Source of the DNA: Clostridia bacterium
GTDB lineage: Bacteria > Bacillota > Clostridia > Oscillospirales > Acutalibacteraceae
Length of the DNA stretch: 64,000 nt
Assembly (NCBI GenBank): GCA_017403065.1
Contig: JAFQOT010000004.1
Coordinates: forward strand, 62,001 to 126,000
Reading direction: 5' to 3'
How positions within the stretch are numbered: the stretch's first letter is position 1; each line of letters begins with the position of its first letter. The translations under genes were made by a program, and so were the position numbers. The notes under the pieces are model-generated. The model was not told where the DNA came from, did not search any database, and saw nothing but the letters and a program-made list of their open reading frames with translations. Positions 8,698 through 18,249 of this stretch are shown here, piece after piece.

Positions 8698-9432
8698 TTA
8701 TTTGTAATACGAAAATTCTATTGATGTAATCGAATCATCCAAAGGATTTACATAAATAGTTATACCGTTTCGCCTATCCTTTTGGGTTATAAAATAATCA
8801 AAATAATAGCTACTGTCAGAAACCTTGTAAAAATGAGAAGGGGTACCTAATGTATTGATAATATCGGTAATAGCCATTGTATTTTTAATGCCGCTTATAT
8901 CAAAAGCGCTATAGCTTTCAGGATTAGCATAAAAATCGTTTTCAATGCGGTATTTAACAATATAGCATTTTGAAAGCTTTACAGATGAACGGGAGGAATT
9001 GTAAAACTGCACCGCAATTTTTAAACCATCTTTATTTTGAATAACCGCATCTATAGTTTCATAAGCAAACACGAGAGAATTTTTATCGTATGTGTTGCCC
9101 TCTGCCAATTTCCAACCGTTCTTCTCTAAATCCTCTATTTTAGCGGGAACCTTTAATTCTTCCCCTGCGTAAGTGGCATCGATTTTGAATTTTTTACCTA
9201 AGTAAATATCTGCATAATTTTCCTCGTCAAAAAGGCTTATATCAAAATACTTAGAAACCACCCTATCAGAAGACATTATTTCGTGTTCTTGTTGAGATAC
9301 TGAGCTTGGGGTATCTTCCTTAGCTGTATCGGATACTACTCCGTAATCATTGTCAACAGGGTTGCAGCCTATTACAAAAACGGCTATACAAAGCACTGAT
9401 ACCAATGCCAGAATTTTCTTAGTCAGGGTCAT
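8698..9432 (-). CDS. Orphan lipoprotein of unknown function
   Basis: No family is recognised. With the start at 9432 the product has 244 residues and begins with a clear lipoprotein signal: basic residues, a hydrophobic stretch and the lipobox VIGC with Cys at about residue 22. A low-complexity Ser/Thr/Asp/Glu linker follows, then two probable alpha/beta regions. The C-terminal part (TDIINTLGTPSHFY, then YYFDYFI) loosely resembles SmpA/BamE-like repeats, but this is weak. A longer frame upstream (to 9528) was rejected: the ATG at 9432 has AAGGA upstream, gives a proper signal peptide and avoids overlap with the hydrolase. It has its own promoter at 9458-9486. Confidence 0.75.
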   Translation of the reverse strand: MTLTKKILALVSVLCIAVFVIGCNPVDNDYGVVSDTAKEDTPSSVSQQEHEIMSSDRVVSKYFDISLFDEENYADIYLGKKFKIDATYAGEELKVPAKIEDLEKNGWKLAEGNTYDKNSLVFAYETIDAVIQNKDGLKIAVQFYNSSRSSVKLSKCYIVKYRIENDFYANPESYSAFDISGIKNTMAITDIINTLGTPSHFYKVSDSSYYFDYFITQKDRRNGITIYVNPLDDSITSIEFSYYK

Positions 9433-9457
9433 AATTCCACATCCTTCCACACTAAAT

Positions 9458-9486
9458 ATTGTATTCGTAAAAGTTATAAAAGTCAA
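9458..9486 (-). promoter_or_regulatory. Sigma A promoter of the lipoprotein gene
   Basis: Reverse-strand TTGACT (9481-9486), 17 bp and TACAAT (9458-9463). It lies 25 bp above the chosen start at 9432 and supports that start over the longer frame. Confidence 0.65.
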
Positions 9487-9493
9487 TATATAT

Positions 9494-10429
9494 TTAAAGA
9501 TTGTTTTCAAAAAAATCACTAATCTCATTTGTGACGGTTGTTTTATCTACAAGAAAGCTAACGCCGTGGTTAGCATTTTCAACCTTTAAAAGCCGACTGT
9601 TTTTCGGGGCGGCTTTAAATGCCCGCTCTGACATTTCACAGGGAACAAATCCGTCAGCCTTTCCGTGAATAAACAATACAGGAATTTGCGATTTTTTAAG
9701 CGCATCTACAGTATTTGCCTCTTTAATAGAAAATTTGCCGAAAATTTTACAGCATATATTCAAAATAGGGATAAAAAAATTGGCATTTATTTTAAAGGAA
9801 TCCTTTGCTACCTTCTTTATAATATCACAAGGAGAGGTAAATCCACAGTCAGCCACTACAGCCTTAACCTTTTTAGGTAAATCAAGACAGCAGGCTAACA
9901 AAACCGTAGTAGCCCCCATAGACATACCGCCCAAAACTATTTTTTCAGGATTAAATTTAAAATCAAGCCATTCAATCCAGGACTTTACATCACAGCTTTC
10001 CTTGACACCAAAGGTTATCAGCCTTCCCTCGCTTCTTCCGTGACTTCGTTGGTCGCAAAGCAAGATATTAAATCCCATTTTGGTGTACATTTCCACCGCG
10101 CAGGAAAAATCTCTTAAAGCGGAGGAACGGTAACCGTGAAAAAGAATAATAGTTTTAGAGGAATGATTGTCAAAATACCTTGCCGCCAGCTTTAGCCCGT
10201 CATAACTGACAGTCTCCACCCAGATAAAAGGTTTGGACTTTATATACTCCATTCCCGCACTAATTGCCTCTTTGTAGCTTTCGATAGGCTTGTTTACTGG
10301 GGAATCTAAATCATCTACATCCCCTAAATTTTGTTTTACAAAGGCGACTGCGAAAAAGTACATAATTACTGTCAAAAAGCTAAGTAATAAAAGCGCAGCT
10401 AACACAATAAAGAATAAAGTCAAATTCAT
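9494..10429 (-). CDS. Membrane-tethered alpha/beta hydrolase
   Basis: A serine hydrolase of the prolyl-oligopeptidase/BAAT-like alpha/beta fold, substrate unknown. An N-terminal transmembrane helix (about residues 3-28) probably anchors it, with the catalytic domain likely outside the membrane. Visible motifs are the oxyanion-region FHGYRSS, LLCDQRSHGRSEG, the nucleophile elbow GMSMG, a late HGKADGFVP with the likely catalytic Asp, and NANHG with the likely His. These complete the triad. The frame allows GTG at 10432 or ATG at 10429; ATG is preferred. An extended -10 (TG-A-TATAAT) lies only five bases above the ATG, so the message may be leaderless. It resembles the YqkD group, but this is not certain. 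Confidence 0.8.
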   Translation of the reverse strand: MNLTLFFIVLAALLLLSFLTVIMYFFAVAFVKQNLGDVDDLDSPVNKPIESYKEAISAGMEYIKSKPFIWVETVSYDGLKLAARYFDNHSSKTIILFHGYRSSALRDFSCAVEMYTKMGFNILLCDQRSHGRSEGRLITFGVKESCDVKSWIEWLDFKFNPEKIVLGGMSMGATTVLLACCLDLPKKVKAVVADCGFTSPCDIIKKVAKDSFKINANFFIPILNICCKIFGKFSIKEANTVDALKKSQIPVLFIHGKADGFVPCEMSERAFKAAPKNSRLLKVENANHGVSFLVDKTTVTNEISDFFENNL

Positions 10430-10468
10430 CACCTATTATATCATATCTCAAATTATCAAAAAAATTAC

Positions 10469-10491
10469 AGGGGTTGTTTAACACAACCCCT
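10469..10491 (-). terminator. Terminator of the nusB-tyrS operon
   Basis: AGGGGTTGT and ACAACCCCT form a perfect 9-bp hairpin with a five-base loop. On the reverse strand GTAATTTTTTT follows. It lies 11 bases after the tyrS stop codon. Confidence 0.85.
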
Positions 10492-10502
10492 AATTTTTAA
10501 TA

Positions 10503-11726
10503 TTATTTCAAGCTGATTTTATGGAATACCTTTTTACCCTTTTTAATAATAAATTCATCCTTAAAATCGTCTGCGGCATAAAAGGTTGCGGGGTCTGTTA
10601 CCTTGGCATCATTCACGCTGACGCCGCCTTGCTGAACAAGTCTTCTTCCCTCACCCTTAGACGATACCAATTCTGCCTTTACCATTAAATCAAGAATACC
10701 GATTTTGCCCTCTGTAAAATCATCGGCAGATAATTGGGTTGTAGGCATATTTTCGTGTGAGCCACCGCCTGCGAAAACAGCGCGAGCTGCATTTTGCGCA
10801 TCACGGGCAGCATCCTCGCCGTGTACCATTTTTGTAAGCTCAAACGCCAGAATTTCTTTAGCGGTATTTAACTGGCTTCCCTCCCAGGAATCCATTTTGT
10901 CGATTTCCTCTAAAGGCAGGAATGTAAGCATACGTATACACTTAAGAACATCCTTATCCCCAACATTTCTCCAATACTGATAAAATTCATAGGGGCTTGT
11001 CTTGTCGGGGTCAAGCCATACGGCGTTACCTGCAGTTTTACCCATCTTTTTACCCTGAGAGTCGGTAAGCAGGGTGATAGTCATAGCGTGAGCATCCTTG
11101 CCAAGCTTTTTACGGATAAGCTCTGTACCGCCTAACATATTACTCCACTGGTCATCTCCGCCAAACTGCATATTACAGCCGTACTCTTTATAAAGATGAT
11201 AGAAGTCGTAGCTTTGCATAATCATATAGTTGAACTCTAAGAATGAAAGGCCCTTTTCCATACGTTGTTTATAGCATTCGGCACGGAGCATATTGTTAAC
11301 TGAGAAACAAGCTCCAACCTCACGTAAAAGCTCAACATAATTAAGCTCTAAAAGCCATTCGGCATTATTTATCATCTGGGCTTTGCCCTCAGAAAAATCT
11401 ATAAAGCTTTCCATCTGACGCTTAAAGCAGTCTGCATTATGCTGAATATCTTCCTTTGTAAGCATTTTTCGCATATCTGTTCTGCCCGAAGGGTCGCCTA
11501 TCATTGTAGTACCGCCGCCTATAAGGGCAATAGGCTTGTTGCCTGCCATTTGCAAACGCTTCATAAGAGTAAGCGCCATAAAATGACCTGCTGTAAGGCT
11601 GTCGGCAGTACAGTCAAAGCCTATGTAAAAAGTGGCTTTGCCGTTATTTATCATATTTTTGATTTCTTCCTCGTTAGTAACCTGAGCTATCAGCCCTCTG
11701 GCTACTAATTCATCATAAATTTTCAT
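10503..11726 (-). CDS. tyrS: Tyrosyl-tRNA synthetase
   Basis: Charges tRNA-Tyr with tyrosine in the cytoplasm. The 407-residue length is typical of bacterial TyrS. A class I HIGH-type signature reads GHFM at residues 47-50, the KMSKS-type loop is KMGKT at 227-231, and the last 60 or so residues form an S4 RNA-binding domain. The start ATG overlaps the recN stop by four bases, so the gene is the last member of the long leftward operon. No T-box leader precedes it, unlike many Firmicutes tyrS genes. The strong terminator lies just downstream. Confidence 0.96.
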   Translation of the reverse strand: MKIYDELVARGLIAQVTNEEEIKNMINNGKATFYIGFDCTADSLTAGHFMALTLMKRLQMAGNKPIALIGGGTTMIGDPSGRTDMRKMLTKEDIQHNADCFKRQMESFIDFSEGKAQMINNAEWLLELNYVELLREVGACFSVNNMLRAECYKQRMEKGLSFLEFNYMIMQSYDFYHLYKEYGCNMQFGGDDQWSNMLGGTELIRKKLGKDAHAMTITLLTDSQGKKMGKTAGNAVWLDPDKTSPYEFYQYWRNVGDKDVLKCIRMLTFLPLEEIDKMDSWEGSQLNTAKEILAFELTKMVHGEDAARDAQNAARAVFAGGGSHENMPTTQLSADDFTEGKIGILDLMVKAELVSSKGEGRRLVQQGGVSVNDAKVTDPATFYAADDFKDEFIIKKGKKVFHKISLK

Positions 11727-13390
11727 ATATTTTGACTCCTATCTAAAAGTTCCTTTGCAGAATTGTATAAATTCTCTGTAATACTGCTACCTGACATAAT
11801 GCGGGCAAGCTCGGTTATGCGTTGCTCTTTTGTAAGAGGATAAACCTTTGTAAAGGTGTTTTGCCCGTCGGTAGTTTTTTCTATAAGCAAATGACTGTCA
11901 GCTCTGGCGGCTATCTGGGCTAAATGTGTTACACATATAACCTGACGCCCCTGCGATACACGCTTAAGCTGTTGCCCAACCCTATCAGCCGCAAAACCGC
12001 TTATACCTGTATCAATTTCATCAAATATCATAGCGCCCACATTATCTTTATCCAATAATACGCTCTTGATAGCTAACATCGTTCGGGAAAGCTCACCGCC
12101 CGATGCTATTTTATGCAGAGGCTTGATTTCCTCGCCCTTGTTGGCAGAAATCATAAATTCGACCTCGTCACAACCGTTTTTGGTATACCTGCCCTTTTCA
12201 ATATTTACAGTGAATTTTACACCCGGCATATTAAGATACTCTAATATCTCACATACCTTGTTTTCAAATTTTAATATAGCTGCTTTTCTCGACTGGGTTA
12301 ATTTTTCACCCTTTAAAATCAGCTGTTGCTTTGAATAGTCAAGCTGGTCGGATAATTCCAAAACCCGCTTTTCAGAAAAGGAAATATTTTCAAGTTCACC
12401 CTGCGCTTTACTTAAAAACTCAAGCATTTCCTCTTCGCTATTGCCGTATTTTAACATAAGGCGATGAAGGGTGTCAAGTCTTTGATTTAATTCGTCAGGA
12501 TCAATATCTGCAAATTCATAAAAATCAAGCAAACCGTTAATTTCTGACCCTACATCCTCTAAAACAGAAATTGCCTCGCTTAGACGGTCATTATTTTTTT
12601 GAGCCTTGTCGTCGGTTAAAGTTAATAACTGCTTTTGGGCATTTTTTAAAAGAAATACCGCTCCCTGTAATTCATCATCACCGTAAAAGGAGCTTTTAAT
12701 ATTACTTAAAGCCTTTAATGTGTTTTCATAATTTTCTGCTGTTTTAAGCTTTTCCTTCAGCTCTGTTATTTCACCGATTTTGATATCAGCCTCTTCAAGC
12801 TCCTTTATCTGATACTTTAAAAGCTGAATTTTCCTCTGTTTTTCGTCCTCATCTGTTTCCAATGCGTTAAGCTCTTTCCTTATTTTGTTAATATTTTTAA
12901 ATTCTTCATAATATTCATCAATAAGGCTCTGATTTTCAGCCAATGCATCGATATAGCCTATATGGCTTTGTGGATTAAGAAGCGCCTGATTATCGTGCTG
13001 ACCGTGTATGTTTATAAGAACAAGGGCAATTTCTCTTAAATCAGAGGCAGTAACGGGAGAACCGTTAACCTTAATAATCCCCCCTGATTTTGCGCTCAGT
13101 CTTCGTGTTATGAGTAAATTTCCGTCCTCATCAGGCTCTAAATCAAATGCCCTAAGAAGCTCTGAATCCTGTGTGCTGAAATTACCGAACACAGCCGATA
13201 CAACCGCCTGCTCCTTGCCCGCACGTATAAGGTCCTTAGAGGTGCGCTGACCTAAAACCGCATTTATAGCGTCTATCAAAATTGATTTTCCTGCGCCGGT
13301 TTCACCTGTTAAAACATTAAAGCCGGTATTAAATTCAATATCGGCAGATTCAATTACCGCAATATTTTCAATGTGTAAATATTTTAGCAT
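11723..13390 (-). CDS. recN: DNA repair ATPase RecN
   Basis: An SMC-like ATPase that acts early at DNA double-strand breaks. The product has 555 residues, the usual length. Walker A is GETGAGKS at residues 29-36. Two coiled-coil arms fill the middle (about 160-370). The C-terminal ATPase half has the signature LHKIASGGELSR and Walker B AMIFDEIDTGISG. It sits between argR (nine bases upstream) and tyrS (four-base overlap). The argR-recN order is conserved across Firmicutes. No SOS box is visible in front of it, consistent with its place inside an operon. Confidence 0.97.
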   Translation of the reverse strand: MLKYLHIENIAVIESADIEFNTGFNVLTGETGAGKSILIDAINAVLGQRTSKDLIRAGKEQAVVSAVFGNFSTQDSELLRAFDLEPDEDGNLLITRRLSAKSGGIIKVNGSPVTASDLREIALVLINIHGQHDNQALLNPQSHIGYIDALAENQSLIDEYYEEFKNINKIRKELNALETDEDEKQRKIQLLKYQIKELEEADIKIGEITELKEKLKTAENYENTLKALSNIKSSFYGDDELQGAVFLLKNAQKQLLTLTDDKAQKNNDRLSEAISVLEDVGSEINGLLDFYEFADIDPDELNQRLDTLHRLMLKYGNSEEEMLEFLSKAQGELENISFSEKRVLELSDQLDYSKQQLILKGEKLTQSRKAAILKFENKVCEILEYLNMPGVKFTVNIEKGRYTKNGCDEVEFMISANKGEEIKPLHKIASGGELSRTMLAIKSVLLDKDNVGAMIFDEIDTGISGFAADRVGQQLKRVSQGRQVICVTHLAQIAARADSHLLIEKTTDGQNTFTKVYPLTKEQRITELARIMSGSSITENLYNSAKELLDRSQNI

Positions 13391-13399
13391 TTTTATACC

Positions 13400-13846
13400 C
13401 TACAAAAGCTTATTTAAGCCTGAAACAAGGCTTATTGAATCCTCTTCACAGGAGGTCACAATAATAATTGTATCATCCCCCGCGAGTGAGCCTAACATCA
13501 TTGAGCCGAACATTTCATCCACAGCAACACAAATGCTTGATGCCATACCCGCCTGACATTTTATAACAACATTATTTAGGGAATAAACAATACTTTTCAC
13601 ACTTCTGGCAAAAAGATGCTCATAGTGATTATTTCCCTTTAATTCCTGTTTTTCTGATGCTATATAACGGTAATTACCCTTTTCATCTCTGCCCTTATGA
13701 AGCTTAAGCTCCCTTATATCACGGGAAACAGTAGACTGGGTTACATCAAAGCCCGTTGCTTTTAAAGCGCTTTGTAAATCCTCTTGTGTGAGGCAAATTT
13801 TCTGCTTTATAAGCTCTAATATTTTTTCCTGTCTTTTACTTTTCAT
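13400..13846 (-). CDS. argR: Arginine repressor ArgR
   Basis: A hexameric transcription factor that senses arginine. The product has 148 residues. The N-terminal winged helix (about 1-70; TQSTVSRDIRELKL is the recognition region) is followed by the oligomerisation and arginine-binding domain, with the conserved GSLAGDDTIIIV stretch holding the Asp pair that contacts arginine. The frame is open 20 codons further upstream, but the ATG at 13846 has AGGAG eight bases before it and fits the family length. It is separated from nadK by one base and from recN by nine. No arg genes are in the window, so its targets lie elsewhere. Confidence 0.95.
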   Translation of the reverse strand: MKSKRQEKILELIKQKICLTQEDLQSALKATGFDVTQSTVSRDIRELKLHKGRDEKGNYRYIASEKQELKGNNHYEHLFARSVKSIVYSLNNVVIKCQAGMASSICVAVDEMFGSMMLGSLAGDDTIIIVTSCEEDSISLVSGLNKLL

Positions 13847-13847
13847 T

Positions 13848-14693
13848 TTAAATGCTCCTGTAATCCTTGAATTTATAGGAAAGCGTTTTATAGAATGAAC
13901 GGTCATTAAGACGTATCATCTGAGCCATATTAGGCGACTTTTTAATATATATTTCTGTATAAGGCTTAACAGCCGATACCTTTCTTCCGTCTATAGTTAA
14001 GAAAATATCTGTTCTCTTTTTAGAAAAAGCCTTTACTTTTATCTGGTTGTCTGCCCCTAAAAGAATAGGCTTGGCAGATAAAGAATGGGAGCATATAGGC
14101 GTTATGCAAAAGCTTTGTATTAAAGGGTCAATAATCGGTCCGCCGGCAGACATTGAATATGCAGTCGAGCCTGTAGGCGTTGATATTATAAGTCCGTCTG
14201 CCCTGTAGTTTACATAATCCCCCTCGACACCTACCGAAATGTCAACAATTCGGGAGATAAATCCGCTTGTGATTACCGCATCGTTAAGGGCTGTAAATTC
14301 ATTTACAAGTCTGCCGTTTTCCACTATCGAAACCGACAGCATCATACGTTTCTCTATTACATATTCTTTGGTTTTAAGCTTTGAAATCAGCTCTAATTCG
14401 TTTTGTTCGATATTGGCAAGATAACCCATTCTACCTGCATTGATACCTAAAACAGGCTTATTATCCCGAGCGGCGCGCTTTGAGTAACGGATTATTGTAC
14501 CGTCGCCGCCTATTGTGATTATTATATCGGCTAAGTTATAAAGCTCGTCTTCTGGAGCGTGCAGAAAATTTGTTCCGCAAATACTGTCAGGCAGATATGC
14601 GGTTATATTTTCTCTTTTTAAAATAACACCTAACTTTTCAACAACATCGGCAGCGCCACGTTTGTCAAGATTAGGAATTACTGCAACAACCAT
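13848..14693 (-). CDS. nadK: NAD kinase
   Basis: Phosphorylates NAD to NADP in the cytoplasm. The 281-residue length is typical. The diagnostic GGDGT motif is at residues 62-66, followed by the second conserved block (ADGLIISTPTGSTAYSMSAGGPI). It belongs to the nusB-tyrS operon, between tlyA and argR. The tlyA-nadK-argR-recN order is standard in Clostridia and Bacilli. Confidence 0.96.
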   Translation of the reverse strand: MVVAVIPNLDKRGAADVVEKLGVILKRENITAYLPDSICGTNFLHAPEDELYNLADIIITIGGDGTIIRYSKRAARDNKPVLGINAGRMGYLANIEQNELELISKLKTKEYVIEKRMMLSVSIVENGRLVNEFTALNDAVITSGFISRIVDISVGVEGDYVNYRADGLIISTPTGSTAYSMSAGGPIIDPLIQSFCITPICSHSLSAKPILLGADNQIKVKAFSKKRTDIFLTIDGRKVSAVKPYTEIYIKKSPNMAQMIRLNDRSFYKTLSYKFKDYRSI

Positions 14694-14725
14694 AAAAGTT
14701 TTCCTTTCAAATTTATATATTTGCT

Positions 14726-15532
14726 CTACCCTAAAGCTTGGTATGAAGCTTCAACCACCTGCTCAGCTGTGGTTTCGGTTAAAATTTCAAATTTTTCGGT
14801 CTTTTGAATATAGCAAAGATATTCAATATTTCCCTCAGGTCCTTTAACAGGCGAAAAATCCAGTCCTAAAAGAGAAAAATTATTTTCCTTAATTAAGCTT
14901 ATTATCTTCTTAATTACATCGATATGTACCGATTTTTCCCTTACTACACCCTTTTTGCCTACATTTTCTTTCCCAGCTTCAAATTGAGGCTTAATAAGAC
15001 ATACTGCTTTTGCCCCATCCTTTAATAGATTGCGCATAGGTGGAAAAATATGTGAAAGGGATATAAACGAAACGTCAACAGATGCAAAATCCAACTTGTC
15101 AGGCACCTGTTGTTCGGTTACATAACGAAAATTAGTTCTTTCAAGATTAACTACTCTTTGGTCGGTTCTTAATTTCCAGGCCAACTGACCGTAACCTACA
15201 TCAATGGCGTATACCTTGGCAGCTGAATTTTGCAGCATGCAGTCAGTAAAGCCACCTGTAGAAGCGCCTATATCTGCGCAAACACATCCTGTAAGATCAA
15301 GTGCAAAGGCAGCTACCGCTTTTTCAAGCTTAAGTCCGCCTCGACTTACATATTTTAGGGTTTCGCCCCGTACCTCTATAATATCGTCAGGCTTTACAGT
15401 ATTCCCCGCTTTATCAGATTTTTGATTATTTACAAATACTATCCCCGACATTATATATGCTTTTGCTTTTTCACGGCTTTCTGCAAAGCCCCTTTCTACC
15501 AAAGCAACATCAAGTCTTAATTTTTCAGCCAT
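14726..15532 (-). CDS. tlyA: TlyA family 2'-O-ribose rRNA methyltransferase
   Basis: Members of this family (old name hemolysin A) methylate cytidine ribose in rRNA using SAM. The 268-residue product has an N-terminal S4 RNA-binding domain (about 1-60). A FtsJ-like Rossmann methyltransferase follows, with the SAM-binding motif DIGASTGGFTDCML near residue 85 and a later DVSFISL. It starts one base after the dxs stop and belongs to the same leftward operon. A membrane-damaging role is not supported by the sequence. Confidence 0.93.
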   Translation of the reverse strand: MAEKLRLDVALVERGFAESREKAKAYIMSGIVFVNNQKSDKAGNTVKPDDIIEVRGETLKYVSRGGLKLEKAVAAFALDLTGCVCADIGASTGGFTDCMLQNSAAKVYAIDVGYGQLAWKLRTDQRVVNLERTNFRYVTEQQVPDKLDFASVDVSFISLSHIFPPMRNLLKDGAKAVCLIKPQFEAGKENVGKKGVVREKSVHIDVIKKIISLIKENNFSLLGLDFSPVKGPEGNIEYLCYIQKTEKFEILTETTAEQVVEASYQALG

Positions 15533-15533
15533 T

Positions 15534-17360
15534 TTAGCTCCTTAATTCATTTTCCATACCAAAACAGTCTAATTTGCACTGATTAAGCGCCTGACTTGTT
15601 TCGGCTGCCTGAATAAATTTATTTTCTACTGCTTTTATTGTATATTTACCCTTATAGCCTGACTCTAACAGTCTTGATGCCAAATACTCACCTATGCATC
15701 CGCTTTTTTGACTTTCTTCAAAGAAATAAACATCTTCAAAGCTTAAAACTGTTTTAACCAGCTCATCACTTAAAGGATAAATTTTGTTAAGCTTTAATAT
15801 ACTAATATCATTATCCTTTTGCTTTATTTCCATAGCTTCAGAAAAAAGTCTGCCATAGGTTATAATTAACCTTTTGCCGTCGCCCTTTATCAATGAAAAT
15901 TCCTTTTCAAAATCGGTAAAATCAGAAGTTTTTTCACAACCCCTTGGGTATCTTACGGCAGAAATTTCTTCCCTGTCGGCAACATATTTAATTCTGTATT
16001 CAAGCTCTTTATAATTAGAGGGTGAATATATATTAACATTTGGAATTGCCCTTAAAAATGATACGTCAAAAAGTCCCTGATGGGTTTCCCCATCCTCACC
16101 AACAATACCTGCGCGGTCAATTAAAAGCTTTAAGGGAAAATTTCCTATGGCTCCGTCATGAATAAGCTGGTCAAAGCCGCGCTGCAAAAAGGAAGAATAC
16201 ACAGCGAAAAAGGGCTTTAATCCTTTTTTCGCCATAGCTGCGGCAAAGGTTACGGCGTGACCCTCAGCAATTCCTACATCAAAAAATCTGTCAGGATATT
16301 TCTCTGCAAAGGCAGAAAGTCCCGTACCCTCGGTCATAGCCGCTGTAATAGCGCATATTTTATCATCCTTTTCTGCCAAAGTGCAAAGACAATTTCCTGC
16401 AACAAGAGAAAAATTAAGCTTTCCGCCCTGTGTTGCCCCCTCCTGTATGTCAAAGGGTGACACACCGTGATAATTTTTAGGACTGCTTTCCGCAAAGGAA
16501 TAGCCCTTGCCTTTAGTAGTAATAACGTGTATTAAAGAGGGCTTGGTATAATCCTTAGCGATTTTAAAAATCGACTCCATAGCCTCCACATCGTGCCCGT
16601 CAACAGGCCCTAAATAGTTAAAGCCCAAGGCACTGAATATATTATTTTTATAAACAATACCCTTTACAGTATCCTTTAAAGCATCAAAGCCTTTATAAAT
16701 ATATTCGCCAATAAAGGGAACAGCCTTTAATACCCTGCCTGCTGTCAGCTTGAAGTTATGATATTTAGGCTGATTTCTCATTTTTGTAAGGTTACGGGAA
16801 AGCGCCCCAACATTTTGGGAAATAGACATCTTATTATCATTCAGCACAACGATAAAATTACCCTTGACGTGACCTGCATTGTTAAGAGCTTCATAAGCCA
16901 TACCGCCTGTCATTGCGCCGTCACCGATTACAGCTACTGCCGTACCCTTTTCACCTTTTAACTTTTTAGAGGTAAATATACCGTAGGCAGCAGAAATTGA
17001 ATTACTGCTGTGACCTGTAATAAATGGGTCGTGAGGACTTTCATTAGGCTTCATATATCCCGAAATTCCGCCCATTGTTCGAATGGTGGAAAATTTATCA
17101 AATCTGCCTGTAAGCAGCTTGTGGGTATAGCATTGATGACCTACATCGAAAACAATTTCATCCTCTGGAGATGAAAATGCTCTATGCAAAGCCACAGTCA
17201 ACTCAACCGCTCCTAAATTAGAGGCTAAATGTCCCCCATTTTTAGAAACAGTATTTATTATGCAACGCCTAATTTCACCGCATAGCTGAGCTATTTGTTT
17301 TTCATTAAGTCCTTTAACATCTAAAGGCGATTTAATTCCGCTTAAAATCGGGTATTCCAA
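15534..17360 (-). CDS. dxs: 1-deoxy-D-xylulose-5-phosphate synthase
   Basis: First enzyme of the MEP isoprenoid pathway: it joins pyruvate and glyceraldehyde-3-phosphate using thiamine diphosphate. The product has 608 residues, close to the family size. Visible are the N-terminal FDVGHQCYTHKLLTGR block, the thiamine-binding region GDGAMTGGMAYEALNN, the central pyrimidine domain (DRAGIVGEDGETHQG) and the C-terminal transketolase domain. It is in an operon with ispA upstream and tlyA downstream, so isoprenoid precursor supply and prenyl chain making are co-expressed. Confidence 0.97.
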   Translation of the reverse strand: MEYPILSGIKSPLDVKGLNEKQIAQLCGEIRRCIINTVSKNGGHLASNLGAVELTVALHRAFSSPEDEIVFDVGHQCYTHKLLTGRFDKFSTIRTMGGISGYMKPNESPHDPFITGHSSNSISAAYGIFTSKKLKGEKGTAVAVIGDGAMTGGMAYEALNNAGHVKGNFIVVLNDNKMSISQNVGALSRNLTKMRNQPKYHNFKLTAGRVLKAVPFIGEYIYKGFDALKDTVKGIVYKNNIFSALGFNYLGPVDGHDVEAMESIFKIAKDYTKPSLIHVITTKGKGYSFAESSPKNYHGVSPFDIQEGATQGGKLNFSLVAGNCLCTLAEKDDKICAITAAMTEGTGLSAFAEKYPDRFFDVGIAEGHAVTFAAAMAKKGLKPFFAVYSSFLQRGFDQLIHDGAIGNFPLKLLIDRAGIVGEDGETHQGLFDVSFLRAIPNVNIYSPSNYKELEYRIKYVADREEISAVRYPRGCEKTSDFTDFEKEFSLIKGDGKRLIITYGRLFSEAMEIKQKDNDISILKLNKIYPLSDELVKTVLSFEDVYFFEESQKSGCIGEYLASRLLESGYKGKYTIKAVENKFIQAAETSQALNQCKLDCFGMENELRS

Positions 17361-17373
17361 ATTACACAGTCCT

Positions 17374-18249
17374 TTAATAATTTCTTGCCAACAAATATTT
17401 TGTCAGCTCCTGTAATACCTTAGTATCACCGTTTATTGACTCAAGTAAACCTAAGGCTTCCTTTGTACAGCTTTCTGCCTTAAGCTTAGAATTCTCTAAT
17501 CCGTTTAATGTGACCCAAGTGTGTTTTTGGTTTTGGCAGTCGCTTCCTACAGGCTTGCCCAAAACCTTTTCGTCACCAACTATATCAAGAATATCATCAA
17601 TAATCTGAAAGGCTATGGCTACATTTAAAGCGTAGCTTTTAGCCTTATTAACAGTTTCTTCCTCAGCACCTGCTATAATACATCCGATTTCAGCCGCAGC
17701 CCAAATCAAACAGCCTGTTTTTAGAATATACATAACCTGCAATTCTTTTTGGTCAGGCTTGTTTTGTTCAAAATCAAGATCCATAACCTGACCGCCTATC
17801 ATACCGTTAACACCCGCTAAATCAGCTAAAAGCTTTATAGCGCGAATTTTCCTGTCGTCTGCCACATCTGAAGCTGCAGCCACAGAAAAAGCCTTTGTTA
17901 AAAGGCTGTCACCTGCAAGTAATGCAGTATCCTCACCGTAAGCTTTATGACAGGAGGGCTTACCCCTACGCATATCGTCATTATCCATACAGGGTAAATC
18001 ATCGTGTATAAGAGAATAGGTATGTATCATTTCAAGAGCAACGGCAAAATCAAGCGCGTCCTTTTCGTTGCCGCCGCAAAGCTTACAAAACTCCATCATA
18101 ATGACAGGTCTTATTCTCTTTCCGCCGTTTAAAATACTGTAACGAGCAGCCTCAACAACCCTTTTATAGCCTGTATCCATTTTTGGAAAAAGCTTGTCGA
18201 TCCTTTCGTCTACAAGGCTTCTGTAATATTCAAGAATTTTGTTAATCAA
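17374..18249 (-). CDS. ispA: Polyprenyl synthetase, probable farnesyl/geranyl diphosphate synthase
   Basis: Condenses isopentenyl diphosphate units into short prenyl diphosphates. The first Asp-rich motif is DDLPCMDNDD and the second is DDILD, with GGKRIRP upstream. The start is a TTG at 18249, eight bases inside the end of xseB, because GGAG lies eight bases before it. The frame is open further (to 18303), but those residues fall inside xseB and do not resemble the family. With the TTG the product is 291 residues, the usual size. Exact chain length of the product cannot be read from the sequence. Confidence 0.93.
   Translation of the reverse strand: MINKILEYYRSLVDERIDKLFPKMDTGYKRVVEAARYSILNGGKRIRPVIMMEFCKLCGGNEKDALDFAVALEMIHTYSLIHDDLPCMDNDDMRRGKPSCHKAYGEDTALLAGDSLLTKAFSVAAASDVADDRKIRAIKLLADLAGVNGMIGGQVMDLDFEQNKPDQKELQVMYILKTGCLIWAAAEIGCIIAGAEEETVNKAKSYALNVAIAFQIIDDILDIVGDEKVLGKPVGSDCQNQKHTWVTLNGLENSKLKAESCTKEALGLLESINGDTKVLQELTKYLLARNY

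Noticed and set aside
10433..10502. Possible T-box leader for tyrS
   Set aside because: The space is on the downstream side of tyrS. Upstream of tyrS there is no leader at all, since it overlaps recN by four bases.
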